Source of the DNA: Ophioderma brevispina
Lineage: Eukaryota > Echinodermata > Ophiuroidea > Amphilepidida > Ophiodermatidae
Assembly: GCA_023653785.1 (NCBI GenBank)
Contig: JAMKCH010019900.1
Span: 1-64,000 of the forward strand
Length of the DNA: 64,000 nt
Direction: 5' to 3'
Numbering within the stretch: the stretch's first letter is position 1; each line of letters begins with the position of its first letter. Under the pieces are notes generated by a model. The model had not been told where the DNA came from, did no database searches, and saw only the letters and a program-made list of their open reading frames with translations. Made by a program: the position numbers and the translations under genes. Positions 12,496 to 23,200 of the stretch are shown piece by piece.

Positions 12496-12567
12496 ATCTT
12501 TCGAAGTGAGATCAACTCTCTGAAGATATCTTTATTCAAACTTTGAACTGGGTTGTCGGAAAGATCC
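12496..12567 (-). CDS. LRR exon (72 nt, one leucine-rich repeat) of the CUB/LDLa/LRR receptor gene
   Basis: The exon encodes one leucine-rich repeat: DLSDNPVQSLNKDIFRELIS and then LRK. A TTGTTAACAG acceptor precedes it and an AT|GTAGTG donor ends it. It is exactly 72 nt and phase 2-2, the exon form seen for single LRRs in LGR-type receptors. The spliced join to the upstream exon restores a Leu codon (TT+G). The LxLxxN core is DLSDN, and F and L positions sit where expected. It is the last exon I can place. The gene must continue to the left, because no stop, transmembrane segment or 3' end is visible. More LRR exons of this size could be hidden in 1-12.4 kb, but I found none. Confidence 0.85.
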
Positions 12568-12942
12568 CTGTTAACAACGACAACAAACGACAAAACATAT
12601 CTTTTGTAATTCTCTATAAAATAAGGTTGCTCTACTAAAATAACAAAAAAAAATGTAATTTTTTTCTTTACATGTCGTGAACTGGACAATGTTATTTTAT
12701 TTATTCAAATTATGTTGACTTCAACTTAGTATCTTACAGTGGAAATTCAACTTAGATTAATCTTGGTGTAGTTTGTTTACATCATTTTTGATAACATCTT
12801 TAAAATTCTACCTCTTCACAGAATTACATGTAGATTCATTCATTATATCAGACTACTTCATAGTGTTTTTTTAAATATGCTTTGTTTTGGTTTTCTTTGT
12901 TTTAAAATTAACACCACTGTAGACCTACATTGTAATTGTATA

Positions 12943-13135
12943 GACCGTATTCCATATGACGTCAGCCACCAGACATGTTGGTGGACAAGATGCATACATT
13001 CGAGGACTACAATACATTCAGCTGTCAATCGATCCATGTTTAGCGATTGCACAGGGATCATTGACAGGTGAATGCATTGTAGTACTGGAATGCGTCTATC
13101 TTGTCCACCAACATGGCTGGCTATTGAATACGGTC
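12943..13135. mobile_element. Palindromic MITE, TA target (family 1, copy A)
   Basis: This ~193-bp element starts GACCGTATTCCATATGACGT and ends ...TGAATACGGTC. The arms carry complementary CATGTTGGTGGACAAGATGC / GTCTATCTTGTCCACCAACA blocks. TA precedes the left end. The family has further copies at 14050-14242 and 46790-46981, the last with TA on both sides, pointing to a Tc1/mariner-type mobiliser. The small open frames across it have no protein meaning. Confidence 0.85.
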
Positions 13136-13423
13136 TTTAGTTGTCAAAGCCAACGCAATATGCTCTATGGAATCAGGTCCAAAGAGGGCTCACTTCAGTA
13201 ACAGTTTATTTAAACAGTTAAATTTCATCGCTCGTCTGAATGTACGCCCTTGAGCTTAATGGGCGAATGGGTAACTACAGACCTAATGCATATAACGACT
13301 ACGAAGTAGTTTATTATCATTTGCTCAGCACATTCCTTGAGGAGTGGATTGTATGTGGTTAGCGGTACGCTTTTGCAGGAGACATTGCTCCATTTATGCT
13401 GCAGCTTATTCGATAATACTTAC

Positions 13424-13495
13424 AAGAATTGTAATTTTGACAGTCCTGTAAATGTATCAGTATCGATATTGGTGATGTGGTTCTTCTTTAAGGAC
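13424..13495 (-). CDS. LRR exon (72 nt), downstream copy of a duplicated pair
   Basis: Acceptor CCTTTCTTTCTAG and donor TT|GTAAGTATT enclose 72 nt, phase 2-2. The translation runs SLKKNHITNIDTDTFTGLSK followed by LQF, with Leu completed at the junction. This is a standard LRR (LxxNxIxxI...FxxLxxL). It lies in copy A of the tandem duplication. The other copy at 14531-14602 encodes the same peptide, with one synonymous change (CAA/CAG). Either copy joins in frame to the LRR cap exon (20404-20533, ending TT) and to the next LRR exon. Including both copies in tandem would also stay in frame and add one repeat. Confidence 0.85.
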
Positions 13496-13554
13496 CTAGA
13501 AAGAAAGGCCAAAAGATTGTTAGAAATGACAAACTTTATACGATGATGATGATG

Positions 13555-13711
13555 GAAAAAAAAAAAAAAAAAAAACATAAACAGATAAAAATACTTGTTT
13601 AGGGTATGTTTTAGCTTGTTTTTAGTCGGTGAAAATACGTGTTTAGGGTGCATTTTGAAAGTCCTTGTTCACGCATCATATCCACCTTTGAATACAAGTG
13701 GTCCCCCCGGG
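13555..13711. other. Spacer with poly(A) run between the duplicated segments
   Basis: A run of about 19 A immediately follows copy A. Then come about 137 bp of unique sequence with a partial internal repeat (GTTTAGGGT.T.TTTT twice), before copy B starts. The same arrangement, duplicate then poly(A) insert then duplicate, occurs at 19267-19899. Confidence 0.7.
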
Positions 13712-14049
13712 AATTCTCTATAAAATAAGGTTGCTCTACTAAAATAACAAAATAAAAATGCAATTTTTTTCTTTACATGTCGTGAACTGGACAATGTTAT
13801 TTTATTTATTCAAATTATGTTGACTTCAACTTAGTATCTTACAGTGGAAATTCAACTTAGATTAATCTTGGGGTGTAGTTTGTTTAAATCATTTTTGATA
13901 ACATCTTTAAAATTCTACCTCTTCACAGAATTACATGTAGATTCATTCATCATATCAGACTACTTCATAGTGTTTTTTTAAATATGCTTTGTTTTGGTTT
14001 TCTTTGTTTTAAAATTAACACCAATGTAGGCCTACATTGTAATTGTATA

Positions 14050-14242
14050 GACCGTATTCCATATGACGTCAGCCCCCAGACATGTTGGTGGACAAGATGC
14101 ATACATTCCAGGACTACAATACATTCAGCTGTCAATCGATCCATGTTTAGCGATTGCACAGGGATCATTGACAGGTGAATGCATTGTAGTACTGGAATGC
14201 GTCTATCTTGTCCACCAACATGGCTGGCTATTGAATACGGTC
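14050..14242. mobile_element. Palindromic MITE, TA target (family 1, copy B)
   Basis: The duplicated twin of the MITE at 12943-13135. It is flanked by TA on both sides (14048-14049 and 14243-14244). Confidence 0.85.
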
Positions 14243-14530
14243 TATAGTTGTCCAAGCCAACGCAATATTCTCTATGGAATCAGGTCCAAAGAGGGCTCAC
14301 TTCAGTAACCATTTATTTAAACAGTTAAGTTTCATCGCTCGTCTGAATGTACGCCCTTGAGCTTAATGGGCGAATGGGTAACTACAGACCTAATGCACAT
14401 AACGACTACGAAGTAGTCTATTATCATTTGCTCAGCACATTCCTTGAGGAGTGGATTGTATGTGGTTAGCGGTACGCTTTTGCAGGAGACATTGCTCCAT
14501 TTATGCTGCAGCTTATTCGATAATACTTAC

Positions 14531-14602
14531 AAGAACTGTAATTTTGACAGTCCTGTAAATGTATCAGTATCGATATTGGTGATGTGGTTCTTCTTTAAGG
14601 AC
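14531..14602 (-). CDS. LRR exon (72 nt), upstream copy of a duplicated pair
   Basis: This exon has the same splice sites, phase (2-2), length and peptide as 13424-13495. Its first G completes a Leu codon with the TT at the end of the LRR cap exon, giving ...TTYFL then SLKKNHITNI, a smooth cap-to-repeat junction. Both copies keep intact acceptor (TTTCTAG) and donor (GTAAGT) sites, so both look usable. Whether mature transcripts carry one or both cannot be told from DNA. Confidence 0.85.
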
Positions 14603-14662
14603 CTAGAAAGAAAGGCCAAAAGATTGTTAGAAATGACAAACTTTATACGATGATGATGATGG

Positions 14663-15414
14663 TAATATTAAATGTACTTGAATATTGAATAATGAATATT
14701 TGCTACTGATGATATGGTTTTAAAAGCTAGTTTTTACAAATACATGTACTCCCATACATTCACCTTAGTGTTTCAAAACCTGAGAGTTGTCTGGAGTTCA
14801 GGCGATGCGCAGCATGTATATACAATGAATGTCATGATGTGCCATACCGCCGCCTGCGTGACTCCTAGCTGAGACTAATCAAAAATGCTGTCGTTGATTA
14901 ATTTCGACTTGCCAGACTACCCATAATCCCTCACGAGTTTGATCATCGCAATGCAAAAATGCGAAATTTGCTGCAACTTTAACCATATTTTACAAAAATT
15001 CTAGAGGGTGTCCACGAAAGATTATGTCACCATTTGATGTAGAAATATGTTCTTTAGAGATGACAGTTTTGTTTTCAGGTGGACACCCCTAGGTTTTAAT
15101 GGCATTTAAATTTTGCTTGCATCATTTTAATGTGTAAGCACGTGGTGTAAGCAAAATTGGCGCTACCGATTTCAACTTACCCTGTTGCCCAAGTTGATCT
15201 TGGTTAACACGATTGTAAACGTGTACACTGGACATTCCATGATTGGTGTCATGGTGCATCGTTCAAGGGGGGCTTGCGTTGTAACACCATTCCTGGAATT
15301 ATTTACGCGACGTACCGTTACCCGGGGGCGGGATCACATAATGAAATGGATTATGGGTGTAAGGCCTGGCTCTTTCAAACACGGGTGGGGGAATTCGGTG
15401 ACAGGACTCAACAA
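14663..15414. other. No gene seen
   Basis: AT-rich intron sequence of the large minus-strand gene. It contains a short stretch with GTGTCCACGAAAGATTATGT and GGTGGACACCCCT motifs about 70 bp apart (15008-15100), possibly ends of a small decayed element. Nothing else is recognisable. Confidence 0.5.
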
Positions 15415-15615
15415 ATTAGGGGTCTTGGGTGAAAAATATTCTCCCCAAAAGGGGTCTTTAGGTGACAGTGGTAAACTTTCCAAAAAAATGTGGTCTTTGG
15501 GGTGACATTTTCAAAATACATGGTGTCTTTGGGTGAAATTTTTTCAAATACATGGGGGTCTTTGTATGGTTGACAATTTTCAAAATACATGGAGTCTTTG
15601 GGTGACAAGCGTGCG
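15415..15615 (+). repeat. Minisatellite, ~35-40-bp units
   Basis: Five to six degenerate units share GGGTCTTTGGGTGACA and TTTTCAAAATACATGG. The antisense frame reads as a repeating SPKDTMYFEN peptide, which is only the repeat translated. Bases 15616-17566 hold no gene, apart from unsupported frames of 60-96 codons. Confidence 0.8.
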
Positions 15616-17566
15616 GAAAAGTGGGGTCATTAAAGACACTATCAGTGATTTATCCGACAGATGAAAATGTTTGGAAATTTGCAGGAATATTTTTAAAAGT
15701 GAAGGATAAGTCTGTAGAATTCTCATAAGTTATTTTTTTGTTCCATTGAAGAATTAACAGAAAAGGACGAAAACGGCAATTTTTCAAAGATAAACAATCT
15801 CGATCTATTTTCAATACGTGTTTTAGAAAGTGGTCCGTTGGACCATTTGACTAAAATAACTGATTTTGGTCTTTATTAGGCTGCGTTTGGTCGTATCACT
15901 TACAGGGTATGGTTGTAGAATACCAATACTAGTTCCGCCATACACTTCAAAAATCTGATTTTTGATGGATTTTTTTTGTTTATAGCTTATCTGATTTTCA
16001 AATTCCTGATAGTGACTTAACTCTTTGCGTGCGGCAGGGGCCGAGTATACTTGCTCAAAGATGATTTTTTGGTCAATTGTTGTCTTTTCTTGTATAAACA
16101 TTTCCAATTATTATTTTCATGATGCGTGAAAATTGCATTAATGAGTCAAAGAAGACAATAGGCCCTTTGTTGGTCGTTTTTAGATGCATCTTCCCAAATG
16201 ACCTACAAATATTTTGGGGAAAGCCATCTCAACCCACTACTGACTTATGTGTTAATAACTTATACATAATTGCTCAGCGGCAAATAGTTAACAGCCTTCA
16301 TCCCCGTCACCTCCAAGATGGAAGTGCCCCGCCCCCCCCCCCTGGTAGTTATTACCAGCAAATTGTTCAATCTCATGCCCCTCGTGTCAATCAAATTTCT
16401 TGTCACTAACTTGATTATATTGTGCAACTTGCAAAATAAAACCTCCACCAATTAAAATTTTATTTCGGATGGTCGGCTGGCAAGGGGAGACTTCCCCGTG
16501 AGCTTAAAGTTTTTGTACACAAATCATAGGATTTTGTGTTGGGGTTGGTTTTTGTTTTGGTTTTTTTGTTTTTTGAACATAACACAAAACATGTGTTGAA
16601 GACTGCCATCTGTGATTTTGGTCAGAAATATTCCTTCTGCTGAGGTACTTCATACGTTTTGGCAAATAGTTTTCCAAGAAGTACCAATCAAAGTCTCCTC
16701 CATTGGGGGGGGCTAGGCAATCACAATAGCCAAACATGACCGATATACTAGGGGGGTCAAGCTAGAACAAGCGACCAATATGCCAAAATTTGTCGTTAAT
16801 CAAGCTGGCGTAATTATGGTTCAGTGCCGGGTCCTGTTTTTCAGCGAATCGCTCCCTTTACTCAGCTAGCGGGAAACCGCGCAAAGCGCGGCCTCCAACT
16901 AGTTAACATAGCAGTGGCAACTTTTTTGTCCTCTTGCAATTCATGTCAATATGGGAGGCGGAAGGCCGGTGGCATGTCTTTCAATAGTAGTGAACTCTTT
17001 GTAAGTAAAGTTTGACATGTTATGTAACGGATTCGGGTCAATATATTTAAACTCTGAACTGGCAACCATACCATTACAGTGTTATGCGTTCCTTCCCGGA
17101 AAGACAAACAGTGCAAAAAACCATCGTACTGCAAATGGTACTTGTTTTGTGCCATGTGACTAAAGTCTAGTACATATGTGTCACGCAGCCCCCCCCCCCT
17201 CCCCTAGATGTGCCATACAGAGATTACCCATAAATCGCCCTCAGGCCTTTTTATGGCCCATCAAGGGCTTGGTTATTGAATGAATCCACAAGGCCTTTGA
17301 CAATGTTTGGGTTTCTTATCCCTCTAGAGGACGCAAACCAGGGTATCAAGTTCTCATGTGTTTGTGTGAAACGTTCATCTTTTAACATGAATTTTTTTAA
17401 ATTTGGATTGTGAGACCACCCACCAATTGAATTCCTACGATTAAAAATAGATTACAGTTGGTGATGACCACGTTTTCATGTAAATCATCATTGTAAATCT
17501 GTGTTAGAGTCGATGTGAAGGTTTATCTGATTGGCTGACGAGGACCACCACCGGGGGTTGGGGGTT

Positions 17567-17667
17567 GTAGGACACGATATGCTCGTTTGGGCATTGGGGT
17601 TCCAAACGGTAATTTGAAAACTGCTACGTGCCTTTAGTATGGCGGCCTAGGCCCACCAGTAACATTA
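17567..17667 (+). repeat. Dispersed repeat, copy 2 of 2
   Basis: Partner of 200-299 (GTAGGACACGATATGCTCGT...). Bases 17668-19021 hold no recognisable gene or repeat. The 70-codon frame at 18174-18386 has no family resemblance. Confidence 0.7.
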
Positions 17668-19021
17668 CAAATCATCTCTTAAACATTGTAGGATTCAAAA
17701 TCCGTCGGGGTTAGTGAGTACCCCTATGGCAAAATAGTGTAATTTCCAATAACGTCATTTAGATTTAAAATATTCGTAACCAGCCTTGTCTTTAGTCTAG
17801 TCTTTGTGTTAAACCGTTTCCATATGCGTAAGAGCGCCCCCCTGTCGTTAAGTCTTTGGATAAGAGAGCACTCGGTTTACGCAAGGAATTATGTCGTTCT
17901 GTTGCCGTGGGAAAAATGTTTGGTGGTGCCCGTCAGAGCCCATAAGTTAATGTTGTAAACAAACTGCCAATTTTCTCTCCATGGTTTCCGTAAGGTTTAG
18001 ACTCAGGTGAAGGATGTTCTCGTAAGAAAAACAAATAGTTGTGATCCTCTGATGGCAAAAAACCTCCTAGAACCCCCCTTTGTGTTTTGTCAATTGTACA
18101 CATCTTCTCTATTGGGGACTGATAACTTTAGTCTCTCACGCGTAGTATACTAATTTAATATAGCTTTCGCATCGTGACACAGACTACACTGTGGAAATAC
18201 TTCGGCCGTATGCTCCCTTCAGCTGTAGCCGACCGTCCACAATATGCTGGTTTTCCATTGAATTTGGAAAAACATGTTGGTCCAGGCTTAATTGCATTTC
18301 AATTTCACACTCACTCAAACCGTATCAGCATTATACCTTTTAGCAGTAACTATACTCTCATATTCACAAATGGAACGCTAATCTAACCGTCCATCTCCTG
18401 TAATGTAATTGTCAAAATCATCAAAATCATCATTTTATAGAACAAAATATGACAATTCTGTACACTACGCGTCATTGAGATCACAACCAGATCATGATGG
18501 ACTTGAAACAGTCCTGTGGTAACGTAACCATTGGACCTCATTCCCGGACACTCTCTGTAACGTTTTAAAGAAACGTAATTATAAAATTAGTAATAGATAC
18601 CGGGAAGTCTATAATAATGGGGAGAGAAAACTCACCCTGTCTGGGTGAGGCCTCAGTCCGACTGTCCCTCAATGTTGAGGGCAGTTCAATCTTTAGTGGA
18701 CTTGATGAGGGGCCTGATAAGAGTGGTCTAAATTGTAACATTGATCATCATATACACTCATTATGAAGACAATCTAAATCTAAGATAGTAAGCTATGTTT
18801 TTCTGATAATTTCTGTTTTCTGTTTTAAGACGATGAAATCGCGATTTTTTTTGGATATAACTTTCCGTGTGTGCTGCAATCAAGAGCCATCCTGTAGGAC
18901 TTTCACTAATCTACCTAAGTCATTATCATAACCATGCTATCCTCATACTGCGCGGGGCGCTATAACAGCGGTTCCCTGGTTTTGTACGTGCTAAATATAG
19001 GAGTTTCACAGGCCTGGTCAG

Positions 19022-19130
19022 GGCCGTAGCCAGGGGGGGTGCGACGCACCCCCCCAAAAGGGACAAAGGTCCGCTTTTTGCTGCAGAAGGTCCGCTTTGC
19101 CATGTTGTTGAAGGTCCGTATTGTAAAGTG
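19022..19130 (+). repeat. GCCGTAGCCAGGGG repeat with ~22-bp AAGGTCCG units
   Basis: GGGCCGTAGCCAGGGGGGGT is followed by a C run and then three direct units beginning AAGGTCCG(C/T). The G/C-run design with CGTAGCCAGG also appears in inverted form in the C-rich block near 60350-60415 (GTTACGCC). It is probably part of an interspersed element. Confidence 0.5.
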
Positions 19131-19266
19131 TAAGTTTGTGTCTTCACTTTTATGTCGTTTTAAGGGTTGTGGTGCATGTTATATGGATGACTAAGCAGGT
19201 GTTACTCCATTACATTACGCATGGCTGGTGTTATTGTTATTATCTGAACGTTGCGATGATAGCGAT

Positions 19267-19434
19267 GCATAGCGATGGTCCTCCTCTTTCCATTAATAAC
19301 ACAATAAGTATCAACATACCTAGTATAGCGTCACAATGACGTCATCAAGTCCGCGAGTCGGCTAAATTGAAATTGTCTACAGAAAATAGGCGAAAAATCC
19401 AATTTTGCGCTATAAAAGTTAGGAATATCAGATA
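19267..19434 (+). repeat. 168-bp direct repeat, left copy
   Basis: Identical or nearly so to 19733-19899, from GCATAGCGATGGTCCTCCTC to ATCAGAT. The left copy is followed at once by about 18 A and then roughly 280 bp of other sequence before the right copy. It looks like a very long target duplication around an insert that begins with poly(A), or like an assembly duplication. Confidence 0.9.
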
Positions 19435-19732
19435 AAAAAAAAAAAAAAAAAAACCTGGTATAGCTTTTCTCAGCTCAAATTCGTTCTTGGTTAACTTCAT
19501 TTTAGCAACAAAATCTGCTTTGTTCATTTGTTATTTTAAATTTCGTCAATACTTAAATCATTTGGTCACTCTATTTCGTCCAGTTACATCAAATTAGCCT
19601 CACATTATTTTAAGGCTTTAAATGGCAATATTCAGAGAGCAAATTCGTCTTTGATGAAATCGTTTTAACCCTCGTCTTACCAAGCCGAGAATTCGTTATA
19701 AAGTATCCAATGCTTATGAATTTGATACCAGT

Positions 19733-19899
19733 GCATAGCGATGGTCCTCCTCTTTCCATTAATAACACAATAAGTATCAACATACCTAGTATAGCGTCAC
19801 AATGACGTCATCAAGTCCGCGAGTCGGCTAAATTGAAATTGTCTACAGAAAATAGGCGAAAAATCCAATTTTGCGCTATAAAAGTTAGGAATATCAGAT
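19733..19899 (+). repeat. 168-bp direct repeat, right copy
   Basis: Right-hand twin of 19267-19434. Sequence beyond it (19900-20403) is intron with G- and C-rich CCACCCCC/GGGGTGG stretches and no gene. Confidence 0.9.
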
Positions 19900-20403
19900 G
19901 TTCATGCGGTTTTCAGTTCTAAATGATGGCAAATGACTAGTTTTAAATAAACACGGAGGTTTGGAGCAATACTGTGCATAACATTAAAAAAATGCACCCT
20001 AAAATATCCTGGGGTGGCAACCACCCCCTTACCCTTCGTCTTTGACGGCATACCCTACCCCCGATGAAGGCGCTACCTTCACAATTATTTCGCTGAAATG
20101 ACCCGAAAGGATGAGAGAATGAAGAAGCTTTTTACGCAAGCTTTTGACATTTTAGCGCACCGGTGCAAAATTCACCAGGCGGGGGTGGGTAACCACCCCC
20201 ATTGCTAAGACGAAGTTTGCTGTAGAACAAATTCCTCAGTTGATCTTACTGTCTTAACTGCCTTGATTTTAGTTACCTTTTGATATAGAAGTTTTTTAAA
20301 TACAATTCTTACATGGGGGGAGGGGTAGCCATCACATGTCTCACGTTGAAAGGTAAAATTACATAATTTTTTTATAACTGTGGGCTTTTTCCACTATACT
20401 CAC

Positions 20404-20533
20404 AAAAAATAAGTTGTTCTAGATGCTCTGATGATCGTGCTGGTGTCCCATCCATTGTTACATTGAATATGTAGGTTAATTGTCACGTTGTCCGTGTTCT
20501 CACACCTGCATTCAGACGGACAACGCAACTTGT
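20404..20533 (-). CDS. LRR N-terminal cap (LRRNT) exon
   Basis: The exon lies between acceptor TATTAATACAG and donor TT|GTGAGTATAG. It is 130 nt and enters in phase 1 and leaves in phase 2, exactly what is needed to link the phase-1 LDLa exons to the phase-2 LRR exons. The peptide begins (Y)KLRCPSECRCENTDNVTI and continues through IQCNNGWDTSTIIRAS to TTYF. Cysteines in the order CPSEC-x-C ... C give the LRRNT pattern that caps the hydrophobic core of an LRR array. NVT is a possible N-glycosylation site. It has no upstream in-frame Met and is too short to stand out as an ORF. The domain pattern together with the phase fit makes it one of the firmer exons. Confidence 0.85.
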
Positions 20534-21646
20534 CTGTATTAATATGCAAATCACAAGACTATGATTATTTATGACATACTATGGTAGTATTATGATTGGG
20601 AAAAGTTTACGATATGTTAACCTATTTGACTGTATTCCGACAAATAGCAATACCATGATAACGTCATATGTCATCAAATATAATTCTTGAATGTAGTATG
20701 TCCATCGCAGGATAAGGATAGAAGAAGATCATCTATAATCATCATAGGCATATTTTGAGTTGGTGTTTTGCAACTACCTTATCATGTACGCAAAATACAC
20801 TTGTATCGAGGAAAAAAACATAGAAAAGTCTGAGAATCTTCAAGCTATATCTGAAAAATGCATGTCTTCATTTCAATGGCCATGTATGATTTAAATGAAG
20901 AAGCTATAAGTGATGCCTATAAACATTTGTCCTTTAAAGAGGCTGTATGAGGCAGCCCTTTATGAAAAGTACCAAAATAGCTAAATTAGTTTATAAAGAT
21001 GTAGTGCAGTGTGTGCTAAGACTCGGTTTATACAACAGTCTTTTCACCAAGCAGACTCTGGAAGACAACACAATGGACTCATCTTAATGATAAAGCATCG
21101 CCCACACAAGTCACTTGAATTGACCACACTTTTTATATCATGAACTTTGTGGTATGGTAATATATCGTGATGTGAGTGCAACAAGTTCGTAAGTGCAATA
21201 GCTGGCATTTGTCAGAAATTCCCATCAAACATAATATTATGCCAAGTCTTTGGTCAGTGGCTCTTGAAATGTTTCTTCAGGCAACTCTGTCGCCTGAAGA
21301 ACCATTTCAAGAGCCACAGACTCAAGGATATATAAATTGAGTTACCCTAATACATGGCAGCACATAGATGTATCACATGGCAGCTATTGCACTTACGACC
21401 TTGTTGCGCTAACATGGCGATATGTAATGGGAGGTTTTTGGCAAATTCATTTAGTGTCCACCCCCCACAAAAAAAAAACAAAGGTATTCCCCCCACCCCC
21501 AACCACAATGCCACTCATGCATCGCTAACGTCCCTAGATTAAAATCTGACGATCACAGCAAAAAAGTAGTTTTCTTGTTAGAGCTAGGGTTAATTTCCTC
21601 CTAACCAAGGCAGGTGTCCGCTGCGTGATTTTTTTCAAAAGTGCAT
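20534..21646. other. Intron with a perfect-looking hairpin; no gene seen
   Basis: The notable item is a hairpin at 21257-21317. The arm GTGGCTCTTGAAATG..TCTTCAGGC pairs with GCCTGAAGAACCATTTCAAGAGCCAC, a stem of about 26 bp with an 8-nt loop. It may be a tiny palindromic element. Small frames at 21337-21542 have no support. Confidence 0.6.
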
Positions 21647-22262
21647 TTAAGGGGTTTGATGTGTGATTTCTTTACGCGCAAGCTGCTTTACACCTTCAGC
21701 ATTCTGTTTAGAGCCCAGTAATGGACAAATGGAAGAATTTTAGTTTTGAGCTGCGGAGGTATCATGCGCAGATACCGCGGATAACTGTGCGTTGGTTTGC
21801 GTTTATTAAAGTCGCGAATCTCTACGAATGCGTTCCCTGCTTTGCTGCATGCTGAATGTGACGCGTATTTTTCTTGCCGCCCAACAAGACACCCAATTTA
21901 AAAAAGTGTCAAATTTCAGTGGTTTTCGGCGTGTAATGGAAAAAGTAAGTCGGTGACCCTCATTTTTTATTTCAAAATTTTGAAGAACGGAATCGGGACC
22001 TCAACATATTTAGAAATTAAAAAAAATTATCGAGAAGTTTTTATTTTGTAGGCGATCCAAACGTCAATTTTTGACTTTTCCCATAGACTTGCGTGGTTTA
22101 AAAAGTGACAGCATACCTTTTTTGTTTTGGCTATAGCTCAAAAACAAAGTCGGTGACCCCCATTTTTATTGCAGATTCTTAATCAGCGCCGTTGTAAATA
22201 CCATATATGTGAATTCTGGAAAATTTTTATCGAGTAGATCACTAACACGTCAAACCCCTTAA
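21647..22262. mobile_element. TTAA-ended TIR element (616 bp)
   Basis: The ends are an exact inverted pair: GCATTTAAGGGGTTTGA on the left (from 21643) and TCAAACCCCTTAAATGC on the right (to 22265). Inside, two AAGTCGGTGACCC(C/T)CATTTT blocks form an internal direct repeat. No coding frame is visible. Confidence 0.7.
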
Positions 22263-22521
22263 ATGCAGTTAAGGGACGGTTAGGGGTATATGTTGCTAAA
22301 TACAGAGGCTCGGAGAAACTGGCGAGCATTGAATTAAATAAAGACAAAACCGGTCCTCTCGCTATCTGGATCCTTTCAATTCATCCGTTCTCATGAAAAC
22401 TATAGAGGGTGTCCTCCTTTCCTTATCCGGCGATGTCCTTTCTTTTGTCATGCATAGACAGTGCACATCCCAAATGGCCTACCCTTGAAGGGGATTGTTA
22501 CGCTAAGCTTTGCTTAATCTA

Positions 22522-23200
22522 ATAACTGGGTCGATTGAATCGGCCATGTTACCAACAAATAAAACAGAAATAGAATGACAACATTTTAGCGGATTTATAT
22601 AGTGCGCCTTTAAAGAGACATGAGGAGATTTCCAGAAAGAAGCGCCCCCCCCCCAATTTTCTCGAACCTAGGTTTTTTACATATTTGGAATGCTTACCAA
22701 TGTATTAGCCGAAGTGAATAAGCCGAATACGCCGTCTTTATGTAATACGATGATGATTTAGTAGTTTCTGTCGTGCAGTGCACGTCAGAAAGTCAAAGCA
22801 TGGCTTTCTATGGGTAACGATTACGATAGCAGGCAAGTTCAAAACAAGGTTTGCGGTTTTCTTTTGCACCTGTTTGTCCAACAAACCTTGCAAACGTTCT
22901 CGGTAGGTGGTCTACAACCGATCCAGTGAAATTTGAGAGAAATTCATATCCTAAAAAAATCTCCTCCTGTCACTTTAAGTTTTAAAAAGCGGGATTAAGA
23001 TGTCAGGCGAAATAATATTCACCCGGCTATTCAGCATGCATACCGGGTCGATGGAATCGGCCATGTTACGAACAAATAAAACAGCTGCGCGATTGAATGA
23101 CAAAATTTTAGCGGATTTATTAGTGTGTCTCTAAGTTTGAAAAAGCGGGACTAAGTAGTCAGGCGAAATACTATTCAACCGGCTATTCAGCATGTTGAGT
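22522..23200 (+). repeat. Dispersed direct repeat units (GGGTCGAT.GAATCGGCCATG)
   Basis: The block GGGTCGATTGAATCGGCCAT...TTTTAGCGGATTTAT occurs at 22527-22605 and again at 23045-23125. A second block (AAAAAGCGGGA.TAAG..GTCAGGCGAAATA...CCGGCTATTCAGCATG) occurs at 22983-23039 and 23139-23195. The two blocks alternate as a partial tandem array of about 155-bp units. Bases 22263-22521 show no gene. Confidence 0.7.

Larger units (their letters stand above)
12608..13554. repeat. Tandem segmental duplication, copy A (contains an LRR exon and a MITE)
   Basis: About 947 bp, from AATTCTCTATAAAATAAGG to ACGATGATGATGATGG, recur at 13712-14662 with very few differences. Both copies include the same palindromic MITE and the same 72-nt LRR exon. 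Copy A ends directly in a run of about 19 A. Spacer and poly(A) lie between the copies (13555-13711). This is either a recent duplication or two alleles assembled in series. Confidence 0.9.
13712..14662. repeat. Tandem segmental duplication, copy B
   Basis: Near-identical to 12608-13554. Differences are mostly single substitutions and small indels in A or T runs. It holds the upstream copy of the LRR exon and a MITE copy. The right-hand sequence after GATGATGATGG is TAATATT..., where copy A has poly(A). Confidence 0.9.

Noticed and set aside
13420..13653. 77-codon frame read as a complete small protein
   Set aside because: Only its end (the 72-nt LRR exon) is meaningful. The start is the translated poly(A)/poly(T) run.
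15408..15608. Repeating SPKDTMYFEN peptide frame
   Set aside because: It is the translation of a minisatellite. Unit length and indels show no protein constraint.
17000..17075. Minus-strand peptide resembling an LRR (YIDPNPLHNMSNFTYKEF)
   Set aside because: It has no 72-nt exon form. No acceptor and donor in the right phase surround it, and a stop lies in the required frame.
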